Of a stretch of DNA of 64,000 nt, positions 12,301-21,882 are shown piece after piece; position 1 is the first letter of the stretch; each line of letters begins with the position of its first letter. Origin of the DNA: Petrosia ficiformis (taxonomy: Eukaryota; Porifera; Demospongiae; Haplosclerida; Petrosiidae); assembly GCA_947044365.1 (NCBI GenBank), contig OX345646.1, positions 3,666,827 through 3,730,826 on the forward strand, read 5' to 3'. The position numbers and the translations under genes are program-made. Under the pieces are notes generated by a model. The model did no database searches, had not been told where the DNA came from, and saw only the letters and a program-made list of their open reading frames with translations.

Positions 12301-13252
12301 TGCAAGAAATTACTAAACATGTAAAAATACAAGATGATGGTAAGAATCTTTAGTATGCAATATAAACATTACGAAAATGATCCTCAGTAACAGATTTTTC
12401 AACATCACCAATTTCATCACATTACTCGGATGATAATAATTTGTGGCAAGGTAAGTTAATTTATATAGTCTATAGACACATAAGATTTGAATTGAAATTA
12501 TTATAAAGTTGACAAAGATCCAGAAGGAAATGGACTGTTGATTCCACAGTTTATTAATAAATTTACTCCAGCTGACGAAGAGGAAGAATTGTTCAGCATA
12601 CCATGGGGAAAAGAGTTTTATTTAAAACAATACCCCAAACTGCATAGGCCATCAGATCAGTGAGTAAAATTGATGTTTGATGACACAAATCCATGTGTAT
12701 AATCGTGTTTTCACAGTTGCGAAATCTTTAACAGAAATTTTATACGTGATTCCATCAGTAAATTTGAGGTAGAGTATCATAATTATAAAATAAAAATAAT
12801 ATATACATATATAATATATATAAACATTAGCCAACAGTTAGACTATTATATGCCGGTGATTGCATGAGTGCTTATAGTAATCCAGAAACATCCAAAGTAG
12901 TTCAGAATCTTGCAGTACATTTGAATATGTGGCCAATAAAACTGCAGGATATGGTGAATATCTGTAAAATTATGACGAGAATATAACATAATTTATTTTC
13001 TCAGGTGGATGAAATTGTATATTATTTACAAGGTATGCAATCAGATATCTATAAACAATCATCAACGTTATTAAATAACAACACTAAGTTTGTGATAATA
13101 CCAAAAGTAAGTCACACACAGTTCCTTGAGTCATACACAACTTTTCTTTCCACTTTGCAGATATTGACTGAATTAATTAGGTCTAAATATAGTCTGAAGT
13201 ATGATGAAGCTGTGTGCATGTTCTTACAAAGAAAACTACCAGAGTCATTCTA
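9382..13252 (+). CDS. Transposon-borne Ulp1/SENP-type cysteine peptidase (C48) with paralogous N-terminal domain
   Basis: About 20 short exons. Exon 9382-9624 (81 codons) is a paralogue of the transposase gene's first recognised exon, sharing RRK, GLP, P-x-GYWxR, SGxxKPSxAFxKAVYxxW and LLxD. The peptidase spans 10243-10329, 10417-10464, 10524-10603, 10656-10734, 10788-10844 and 10895-10939, all joining in phase. Its motifs are FMPNLMSRGYKGVMRYTK, PIHQQGHW with the catalytic His, WIDSL with the Asp, and QTNGCDCGVFVCM with the Gln and nucleophilic Cys. The catalytic set is therefore complete. The family removes SUMO or related modifiers from proteins. The C-terminal half, ending at TAA 13250-13252, matches nothing I recognise; it holds acidic linkers and ends in LPESF. 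The joins between 9624 and 10243 are unresolved. Confidence 0.8.
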
Positions 13253-13261
13253 ATCCATTAT

Positions 13262-14190
13262 TCATTCTGATAACATTGTTTTAATTAAGAAATTCTCTGA
13301 TATTAACTTAAACGTTTAAAGCTTCAACAGTTTTCAATATCAACTTAAACGTGTTTGAAATATGCATAATTAAGGAATTCATCGATATTGAAAAAATGTG
13401 GGTGGAGTGATGGGTTCATACATATGAGTTTCTTATAGGGGGTAGTATGATGAACCAAAAAATGAATTTGGTTGAGTTGTCTAAAGCTTCAACTTTTTTC
13501 AATATTGGCTTAAACGTGTTTGAAATACACATAATTAAGGAATTCATCGATATTGAAAAAATGTGGCTGGAGTGATGGGTTCGTACATATCAGTTTCTTA
13601 TAGGGGATAGTATGATGAACCAAAAAATGAATTTGGTTGAGTTGTCTAAAGCTTCAACTTTTTTCAATATTGGCTTAAACGTGTTTGAAATACACATAAT
13701 TAAGGAATTCATCGATATTGAAAAAATGTGGCTGGAGTGATGGGTTCGTACATATGAGTTTCTTATAGGGGATAGTATGATGAACCAAAAAATGAATTTG
13801 GCTGAATTGTCTAAAGCTTCAACTTTTTTCATTATTGGCTTAAACGTGTTTGAAATATGCATAATTAAGGAATTCATCGATATTGAAAAAATGTGGGTGG
13901 AGTGATGGGTTCGTACATATGAGTTTCTTATAGGGGGTAGTATGATGAACCAAAAAATGAATTTGGTTGAGTTGTCTAAAGCTTCAACTTTTTTCAATAT
14001 TGGCTTAAACGTGTTTGAAATACACATAATTAAGGAATTCATCGATATTGAAAAAATGTGGGTGGAGTGATGGGTTCGTACATATGAGTTTCTTAAAGGG
14101 GATAGTAAGATGAACCAAAAAATGAATTTGGTTGACTTGTCTAAAGCTTCAACAGTTTTCAATATCAACTTAAACGTCTTTCCAAACCAT
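13262..14190. repeat. Satellite B: tandem 165-bp repeat, about 5.5 copies
   Basis: The marker GCTTCAAC recurs at 13321, 13486, 13651, 13816, 13981 and 14146, each exactly 165 bp apart. The outermost copies share CAACAGTTTTCAATATCAAC while the inner ones carry CTTTTTTCAATATTGGC. Because 165 is divisible by three, the minus strand stays open for 192 codons (14168-13590) with a 55-residue repeat. I see no start or splice context that makes it a gene. Confidence 0.95.
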
Positions 14191-14953
14191 AAAAGATTCT
14201 TTGTATGATATAATAATTATTGTACTAGTCAGTAAAAATTATACTGAGATACATTAATATTTGATGCAGATCTTGTCTCAAGGTCTTTACCTTCACAAAA
14301 TATGTGAGACTAATAAAGATGTACAATATTTTATAACTGTAGTACATTATTAATTATGGGGACCCCGTCACCCCAGCTTCTTTTGTGACACTCCAAGAGT
14401 CTATATAATACACTTGCATTATAATCATGGACATACATGAATATTATAACACAGTGCAGTATACAAACGGACATATTACAAACAACCACAAGTCATTATA
14501 AAATGTGTACATACACTATATGTACAAGACTATGTAATGTAATTATAATATATTATAGGTGAAACATGCTTTGGGCAGTTTTGTTTCTTTAGCTGTTGAA
14601 TCCTTTGGGTTATAGACATCATTAGCTTTAAAAATAATCACAGCCCAAACAACTACTCATAACAACCTGACTGAGAAAGCTTTATTCCGTAATTTAACCA
14701 ACATATATATATATATATTATATATAATTATAATTATAATTATATATAAATATAACTTACAATAGTTGTGCGCACAACAGCACACTCATTGCATTCTTTA
14801 TAGTTTGTCAATCATTAGCTTTAAAAACAATCGCAGCCCAGACTGAGAAAGCTTTAATTTAACCAACATAATTATATATAATTATATTATTATATACAAC
14901 AGCACATTCATTGCATTCTTTATGGTTTGTCACCCCGCCCCAGTGAATCAGTT
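14191..14953. other. AT-rich gene-free 3' part of the 9.5-kb element
   Basis: No gene seen. A block ATCATTAGCTTTAAAAA near 14608 is repeated near 14812, each followed by CAGCCCA and a CTGAGAAAGCTTTA segment, giving a partial tandem copy of about 200 bp. TA-rich runs lie at 14703-14755 and 14868-14898. Confidence 0.6.
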
Positions 14954-14959
14954 GCTGGT

Positions 14960-14994
14960 GAATCAGTCGCCAGCTTCAGCTGAGTTACACTTTC
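14960..14994. repeat. Right terminal inverted repeat and target duplication of the 9.5-kb element
   Basis: The right end reads GAATCAGTCGCCAGCTTCAG outward, followed by CTGAGT and the second TACACTTTC (14986-14994). Sequence homologous to copy 2 of the duplication resumes at once with TCTGCAAAG. Confidence 0.85.
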
Positions 14995-15464
14995 TCTGCA
15001 AAGAAGTAGTAAATGAGCTACGCCCTTTCTCGATCTCCTCCAAATAAAGGGTGTGGCTCATCAAATTAGGTGTGGTTCCTTCATCATAAGCTCCACCTTA
15101 AAACATGGCAACAGAATATGGAGTCAGATATCAGTTTATAAATCAATAATCCTCATTATATAAACAGGTTAGTCATTGATGGTTTGTTTGAAGCTGATAG
15201 TAACTGTATTGTATCTTGTATTCAAGTAATGATATTTCCAGTTCATATTTTTAAATACCTATTTTTCATTATTCAGTTTGTATTGTAGTTGGACTAGACT
15301 ACTCTCATTGTAGACAGATCAGATCTTCAAAGAGGTTCATGATAAAATTAATAATTATCAATACATTATTGTGCAATTTTGTAAAGGGAAAACTGTAGTG
15401 ATAGTGTCACATAGCCAGACACATCCCACTATACCACATGTGAGGAGAAGGGTCTGGTGAAATC

Positions 15465-15855
15465 CTATGTCACAGTTAAGGTAGTACTAGGGAGTGGGCG
15501 GATGCGACTCCAATCAGTTTCAAAATAGAATATTATATAATATGACTCTAACCTGGTGTAATAGCAACCTTCATATCTTCTGATCTTTATGTTTGTCTGT
15601 ATGGGTGAGAGTGTCGCAAAAATCTCCATTTTTGCAATTGCAATAAGTACAAAACCAAGAAAGCCACGCCCACCAATCATGGCGTGCACAAAGTACAATG
15701 TATTTTGAGAAAACAAATAGAGCCGTTTTCTGAAAATTCATTTTACTTTTATAGTTACAAGAGGCTGAAGAAAGCTGAATTCTGTAGTTTTTCACTGAAA
15801 CCATAAAATCTACCTTTCTGGGCACTATCAAACTCCGATCTTTCTCAGAGAGCAA
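15465..15855 (-). other. Conserved open stretch of unknown status, copy 1
   Basis: Two overlapping minus-strand frames (94 and 83 codons) stay open here and in copy 2 (48046-48436) with only a few base differences. One is Trp/Cys-rich (DWWAWLSWF, CTYCNCKNG). No splice context or known domain is visible, and recent duplication alone would preserve it, so coding status is doubtful. Confidence 0.2.
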
Positions 15856-16126
15856 CTACAGTTAGCCTGCCAGGGTTTACCACCCACCGCCCCCTCCACC
15901 ACCCGAAGGGTGTGTTTAGCCTTGTTTCTGAAAATAAACTATCAGTGAAAACATTTAGGCCCAATAATTATACCCCGAGTGGGTGTGGCTTCTAAAAGAT
16001 ACAGAATTGAACCAGATTGTATGCAGCAGGAAGCTGACAAGACTAGACGCTGATTTGAGTTTCATCTACCCCTCCCCCTAGTACAACCTTAACCACATGT
16101 CTATTGTATCCATGTATAACTACATG

Positions 16127-17053
16127 CTTGTAGGGAACAAATACATGTAGCTGTAGTGATGTTGAATTTCTGTCCCATGCATGCGTAAGTGTAAATTTAC
16201 TCCCAAATTACACCATATTACTGAAGAGTCCAAAATTGTATATTATAGATAACACGTTTTTAGGTGGGTTTACATACATGTAAAAGATGCAGGGATGTCA
16301 AAACTTAATAAGTATATGAACAAGGGTCATGGAGGACAGGAGGTTAATGTACATTTATATGTACATGTATATTGGACCCAAAACTTAACAAAACACTTCT
16401 ATACAACCCTACATAAGTATATTTCATTTTTTGCTTTATAATGGTATAGGTATATATACCTGTGTACATATAGGGAGTGGTTTTATTTGTTTTGGGTCTT
16501 ACGTGTACATGTGTATGTTACCTCCAGTACATCACAACCCTTGTTCATATCCTTTTTGGGTTTTCATGTCCCTACATCTTTTTTCAAAATGTATTATTCT
16601 ACAACTACATGTAGTACATGTATGTTCAGGTATAATGTTAGTAACATGACAGTAAGCCTGAGCCTATTATTCCCAAAACATTGCCTAATATTCTATTCTG
16701 AATTTCCCAAAATAGTATCCTATTATTCTTAATGAATTCACTGATTATTATTTTAAAATTTCCAAAACTCACATACATGTACATGTACATTGCAAGTGGT
16801 GGATTAAGTTGCACTCTTTGCTTCCTAGAGATTTCTAAAGGTTTATGGCATCTTAATCGACTCAATGGTTATCTATCTCAGAAGAACTGTAACAGCAAGA
16901 TGAAGAAAAGCTGCTGTCACGGTCGGCCATTTTTCCATCATGTGCCACCATATGCCACGTGGCAATTATTTTAACCCTATTATTTCTGAAATTATTCTTA
17001 TTCTGGGAAGCTCCTATTATTCTTTTAATTATTCCGGAATAATAGGTGCAGGC
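16127..17053. mobile_element. 927-bp insertion present only in copy 1
   Basis: Copy 2 reads ACTACATGACACTTGG without a break near 48650. Copy 1 has CTACATG at 16120-16126 and again at 17054-17060, flanking 927 bp of extra sequence: a 7-bp target duplication. A nested pair of inverted ends of about 19 bp (AGCCTGAGCCTATTATTCC near 16656; the reverse near 17035-17053) suggests a MITE inside. No coding capacity was recognised. Confidence 0.65.
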
Positions 17054-17144
17054 CTACATGACACTTGGTGAACCACACCCACTAATTATACCTATTTCTA
17101 TCAAACATACAACTTTAACTACACACCTTAATTCTCATTTATAG

Positions 17145-18516
17145 AACCAAGTAATGAAAAAGATGGAGGTTCTTTTCCAAACCAGACTCCAAAAAATGAA
17201 GAAATTTATTACCATAGAAATGGTAGGTTTGATAATGTCATGTACATACATGTACATGTATGTTAATACAGGTATGTGCATTGTGTGTACATGTATACAT
17301 GTAATTGTGTTGTTTAGTTAACCCTTTACACTCCATAATTAAACTGGACATTTTCTTTACATTCCCAAATTAATTTTCAAGGAATATGGAAATAAGAAAG
17401 CTATAGATGGAAAATTAATGCTTAGCTATCAGCAGGAAGATAGCAAGATGAGTGCTTGAAAGTTTAGTAGTCCAAAGAGCAATATCCACACCTTTACTTA
17501 CCTGTATAACTTCCACATTTTACACAACACAGCCTTCTAACTGACGTTTTTAAACAGAGCACCTTTTAACAAAGTCATAGATACTAAATACATGGTTTGT
17601 TAGTTGGAGGAAAGCAGCAAGACGAGTGTTTGAAAGTGCAGTGGTCAATGCCAACACCAGCAGTTGGTGTCTTTGTCAATTTGATCACTTATTACTTTGG
17701 ATTGGTTACTTGTATAGCTTCGATTTAAAGCACATTTAGTGCACTGTCTTGAGTAAAAATTTGGTTTAAAAATGTATCAAAGGACTGGTATTGTCACTGG
17801 AAATCAAACTCCAGAGTCCAGGCTAAAGACTTCAGCCACCACTGCTCTCACCACTGAGGTTTAAGAGGATTGTGAAGTGCTGATGATTGTGTGGTTGTCA
17901 TAGCTCAGTGGTGTGAGCACTGGTGGCTGACATCAGTGGCTCTGGGTTGGATTACTAGTGACAACCAGCGTTTTTCACTTTCCTCTTTCAACCTTCATAA
18001 TTACAATGTAGCATTTATAATATACATGTAACTCTATATGATTATGAATGTACATGTACATGTACATGCATGTGTATGTATGCACTAGTGGCTGACATCA
18101 GTGGCTCTGGGTTGGATTACTAGTGACAACCAGCGTTTTTCACTTTCCTCTTTCAACCTTCATAATTACAATGTAGTAACTCTATATGATTATGAATGTA
18201 CATGTACATGCATGTGTATGTATGCACTAGTGGCTGACATCAGTGGCTCTAGGTTGGATTACTAGTGACAACCAGCGTTTTTCACTTTCCTCTTTCAACC
18301 TTCATAATTACAATGTAGCATTTTTAATTTACATGTAACTCTATATGATTATGAATGTACATGTACATGTACATGCATGTGTATGTATGCACTAGTGGCT
18401 GACATCAGTGGCTCTGGGTTGGATTACTAGTGACAACCAGCGTTTTTCACTTTCCTCTTTCAACCTTCATAATTACAATGTAGCATTTATAATATACATG
18501 ATGTTATCAGAGATGT

Positions 18517-18551
<35 letters not shown>

Positions 18552-18809
18552 CACCTGAGGCAATGGAAAAATGAAAAATGAGAGTTGCCTCAGGTGGGAT
18601 TCGAACCCACGACACTCTGTATTCCAGACAGATGCTCTACCAACTGAGCTACCAAGGCAGCTCAGCTGGCAGGGTCCAAATCAAACATCTCATACGCCAG
18701 TGAGAACAGGCTAACTTAATTCTAGGCAGTAGGTGAGGCCGGGGTAATGAAACCACCAAAGACACCAACACCAAACCTAAGCATGTATACATGATGTTAT
18801 CAGAGATGT

Positions 18810-18844
<35 letters not shown>

Positions 18845-20145
18845 CACCTGAGGCAATGGAAAAATGAAAAATGAGAGTTGCCTCAGGTGGGATTCGAACC
18901 CACGACACTCTGTATTCCAGACAGATGCTCTACCAACTGAGCTACCAAGGCAGCTCAGCTGTAACTCTATATGATTATGAATGTACATGTACATGCATGT
19001 GTATGTACATGTGTGTATGTACTAGGGCTGAGAGTAAGGCTCAACTTCCTTTTAACCCACTATATGATTAACAACCATACAACTGTACCAATGTGTGTAT
19101 GAGCAAACACTAAAGTGGGTGTGACAGCAGCCTTAATTCATCTTTAAACCTTTTCATAAGCCAAAGAGAGTTATACATGTTTCCATATGGAGTAAAGAAC
19201 TGCATACAAAGTTGGACAAAGCCTTAAGCTCCTGAAATATCAACTTTGTTTACATCTGAATTCTTCTAAGAGAATCTAACAATATTTTATTGTGTTATTA
19301 TACATTCACAGAAACGTGTGATGAATACATAAAACACAATAAGGAACCTTTATTGAACAGAGGTCAGTGGCACTTTATGTAACTACATACATGTACATTC
19401 ACAGAGGGTGGGGTTTAAGTTTCGTATTTGTAGTGTGATTGTACATGTAGTATGGACTAGAGCTGTGTACTGGCACCGATATTTCGATATTTTACCCGAT
19501 AGCGAAAAATTAAAGCAATAACTGTGTTTGATAGGGAGAATATTGATTATTGATAGCATACAACACCCACGCCACGTGTCTTGTGTGCGTGCACAAATTG
19601 ATAGCAGCTGGGAATGTCTTGATCAGTGGAATCACCAAATCCTTTGGGATTAAGCTTCTTGATATGCATTTACGTAGTTATATGTACATGTATATTCATG
19701 ACTTTCATTTATGTACATGTGTATGTACAGATTGGTATTCATTATGTACATGTATGTATATGTATAATATTACTAAGATTATGAAAATGTGACTTATCAT
19801 TAAATAACTAGTTTTGGAGATAGGAAGGCTGAATTCACAGGCAAGGCAAAAGTCAAACCCACGATCCTGGCTTGCTAGGTCATTGTTCTACTAACTAAGC
19901 CATGGGGACTCAGGAGACAGACTAAGCCATGGTGATCCATAATGGAGGTATCTTTTCTCCATTGCGGGAGAGGGAGTGGTAGATGTTGACACAGGTCTAA
20001 TAACACTACAAATAATCTTTCAACCTATAGGAGCACTCCCACCTGAGAATTCAGCATCTTTTCTCCAAATCCATTTTACTTTGTTTCTTGTCTATAGGGT
20101 GTTGTCACAATTCATTATTAGTTTTGAAGATGTAATACAAAAATG
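17145..20145 (+). CDS. Small multi-exon gene of unknown function, copy 1 (internal and 3' exons)
   Basis: Three exons with consistent phase 1 junctions: 17145-17222 (SNEKDGGSFPNQTPKNEEIY), 19312-19362 (ETCDEYIKHNKEPLLNRG) and 20031 to a stop at 20143-20145. The last exon has a hydrophobic stretch, FTLFLVYRVLSQFI, that could be a membrane segment. Copy 2 preserves all three, with mostly silent or mild changes. In copy 1 an extra A in the run before ATGATTATATG shifts the frame and removes the last 25 or so residues found in copy 2. The 5' exon was not found and the product is not recognised. Confidence 0.45.
17799..17966. mobile_element. Inverted pair of tRNA-like sequences (degenerate SINE heads)
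   Basis: Plus strand 17894-17966 folds as a 73-nt cloverleaf: acceptor GTTGTCA/TGACAAC, D stem GCTC/GAGC, anticodon stem CTGGT/ATCAG and a worn T arm. The anticodon loop lacks U33, so it is not a working tRNA. Just upstream (about 17799-17865) the complementary strand carries a related A box (CTCAGTGGTGAGAGCA) and a B-box-like GGAGTTTGATTTCC. In copy 2 the 5' half of the plus-strand unit is deleted. Confidence 0.55.
17925..18495. repeat. Tandem repeat of about 140-170 bp, 3-4 copies (copy 1)
   Basis: The unit runs from TGGCTGACATCAGTGGCTCT through ACCAGCGTTTTTCACTTTCC to an ACATGT-rich tail. It starts near 17925, 18089, 18231 and 18394. It is built from the 3' half of the tRNA-like sequence and its flank. 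Confidence 0.9.
18501..18960 (-). mobile_element. Dimeric tRNA-derived SINE insertion, copy 1 only
   Basis: Two 73-nt tRNA-like heads lie at 18658-18586 and 18951-18879. Each has acceptor GCCTTGG/CTGAGGC, D stem GCTC/GAGC, loop CTGGAAT (anticodon GGA, Ser-type, but without the long variable arm of tRNA-Ser), a good B box and discriminator A. Each is followed by a 37-nt body and a (TTTC)n tail. A spacer of about 120 bp links them. Copy 2 has an uninterrupted site near 49915. Almost no target duplication is visible. Confidence 0.8.
19830..19920 (-). other. Degenerate tRNA-like segment
   Basis: The complement holds an A-box-like GGCTTAGTTAGTAGAACA and, 40 nt later, GTGGGTTTGACTTTTGCC, spaced as in a tRNA. 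The stems are poor. The same segment occurs near 51405-51490. Probably another old SINE head. Confidence 0.3.
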
Positions 20146-20493
20146 ATTATATGATATATGATATTGTGGATTTATCATTTTATATATCATTTCATATAAT
20201 GATATATAAACTTTATCCTGAAATTATTTAAAGGGCTATTCTCTCTTCAGTTTATCTCTTAGGAATAATTAAATCTGAAATGATTAGTCTATTAATAAAA
20301 GATTACTGTTTTAATAATTCTTATAATGTAATATCAAACATAACATGATAATAGAAGATTGATTCTATGAAACTACAACAAATGAAATAGTTCATTAATA
20401 CAATTAATATAATATTGTAAATCATTATTTTAAATACATCAAATTTCTAGTGTTTATATTCCTATTATTATTTATAATGTTCCTTTCTTCATA

Positions 20494-20602
20494 GATTCTC
20501 ACAGAAGAGTTATAGTTTGATATATCAATGGAAGAGCTATTAGAGTCTTTAATGAAATCTACTACTGATAATGTTAATTACAAAACACATCACAATTATC
20601 AG
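20494..20602 (+). CDS. Short start-codon exon of unknown gene, copy 1
   Basis: After an acceptor at 20494 an ATG at 20528 opens 25 codons (MEELLESLMKSTTDNVNY and on) to a donor at 20602/20603, phase 0. Copy 2 (52110-52184) keeps the frame with Glu2 changed to Lys. A decayed relative, with an early stop, lies near 27740 and 56552. No downstream exon was confidently joined. Confidence 0.3.
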
Positions 20603-21442
20603 GTATCATTATCATCATGTATTTATGACTCACATTTGGTTACCCACATTTGAACTACATTGTGTATATTTAAATATTTGTTTGTGTCACATATGAGTTG
20701 TATACATACATGTAGTTGCTAAGGAAGTTTCATCATTCTAGGGAGGGATGGCCTATACATTGTATAGGCCATCATCATTTCTGTTATCACCCAATCATTC
20801 AGTAACTAGTGGATTTTAGGACATGTTCTGTAAGAAAACGTTGAATTTATAGTATTCTCTGGGATTACATTTGGTAGTCAAATCAATGTTATCCACTCAA
20901 ATCTAGAGGGGAGTGTGAATGGAAAATCTCAGACCTCACCCCTCCTTGATATGTATGGAACTATGATGATTATAATATATGTACATGTATATATATGCAT
21001 GTACATGTACACATGTATGTAGAGTGATATTGACAGATATGTATACCTGATGTGATTATTACAATTATTACATACACATGTACAATTATGTATCCTTAAT
21101 GTGAGGTAATAGTTACTTCAAATAAGTACTAACGGAACACAAACTAAAATTAAAGAATTAGTTGCCATTCCTAACAAACAGTCTCAGTAGTGTTCATTAA
21201 AGTTTGTATTATAATAAATGGTAGTCATCATCATGAGTTACTACTACTGGGAGAGTTACAAGTTTAGACTCAGGCATACACAAGAGGTGGGGTCACCCTG
21301 TGATATGAAAACCATTCTACTCTAATAACAAAACAACTTTGTAAATACAGTATAAAGTAGTAAAAGTAAATATAATATACATATCATACACATATTTCAT
21401 TAAATGAGCACATGAATACACAACTGATCTTGTGTTATATAT

Positions 21443-21452
21443 ATATACAGTG

Positions 21453-21483
<31 letters not shown>

Positions 21484-21514
21484 TTTTGTTGTTTTTTTTT
21501 TTTTTTTTTTTTTT
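21443..21514. repeat. (TA)n followed by a long T tract
   Basis: Alternating TA, then two T runs broken by TGTTG. Copy 2 has a shorter version at about 53014-53077. Length-variable simple repeat. Confidence 0.9.
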
Positions 21515-21882
21515 ACTTTTAAATATAATTTCCATACCAGGTCTGCTATTTTTGCAGGCGACCTCGCCACTGCCTAGCATTTTAAATTGTCCAGGTCAGA
21601 GGTCGAAACAATTTTGTATGTAATGATGGCATTAGGTATCCTGCTGATGACGGACCAATTAATCTTTATGTGTACATGTATGAGTGTTTGTGTAATGTAT
21701 AATATAAGTTTTGTTTGTTTCTGAGGTAACAACTATTAAACTGCACATGTCCATGGGCCATCGCAATGATCGCATGGTTATTAACTCTTTTTCAACAAGT
21801 TATCTCTCCTCTCTCTCTCTAGTGAGCTGTTTGAACTCCACATATTTACAGCCACGCCTTTGAGCATTCATTCCATACAAGT

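Larger units (their letters stand above)
5483..14985. mobile_element. 9.5-kb Mutator-like transposon insertion carrying a Ulp1 peptidase gene
   Basis: The ends are inverted repeats: the left begins ACCG then AGCTGAAGCTGGCGACTGAT, and the right end reads the same inward after ACTC. Both flanks carry the 9-bp direct repeat TACACTTTC (5474-5482 and 14986-14994). The second copy of the segmental duplication has an uninterrupted site, TACACTATC, at 47567-47575. Inside are a truncated transposase 5' region, a satellite, the Ulp1-type gene and a second satellite. No transposase core is present, so it would need one supplied in trans, for example by a relative of the element on its left. Confidence 0.82.

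Noticed and set aside
18586..18658. Functional tRNA-Ser(GGA) gene
   Set aside because: No long variable arm; fused to a SINE body with a TTTC tail and present in dispersed dimers.
18800..19071. Open frames on both strands reading like database proteins (GGIRTHDTLYSRQMLYQLSY and GSSVGRASVWNTECRGFESH)
   Set aside because: They are translations of the tRNA-like SINE head; the same words recur wherever this tRNA sequence occurs.
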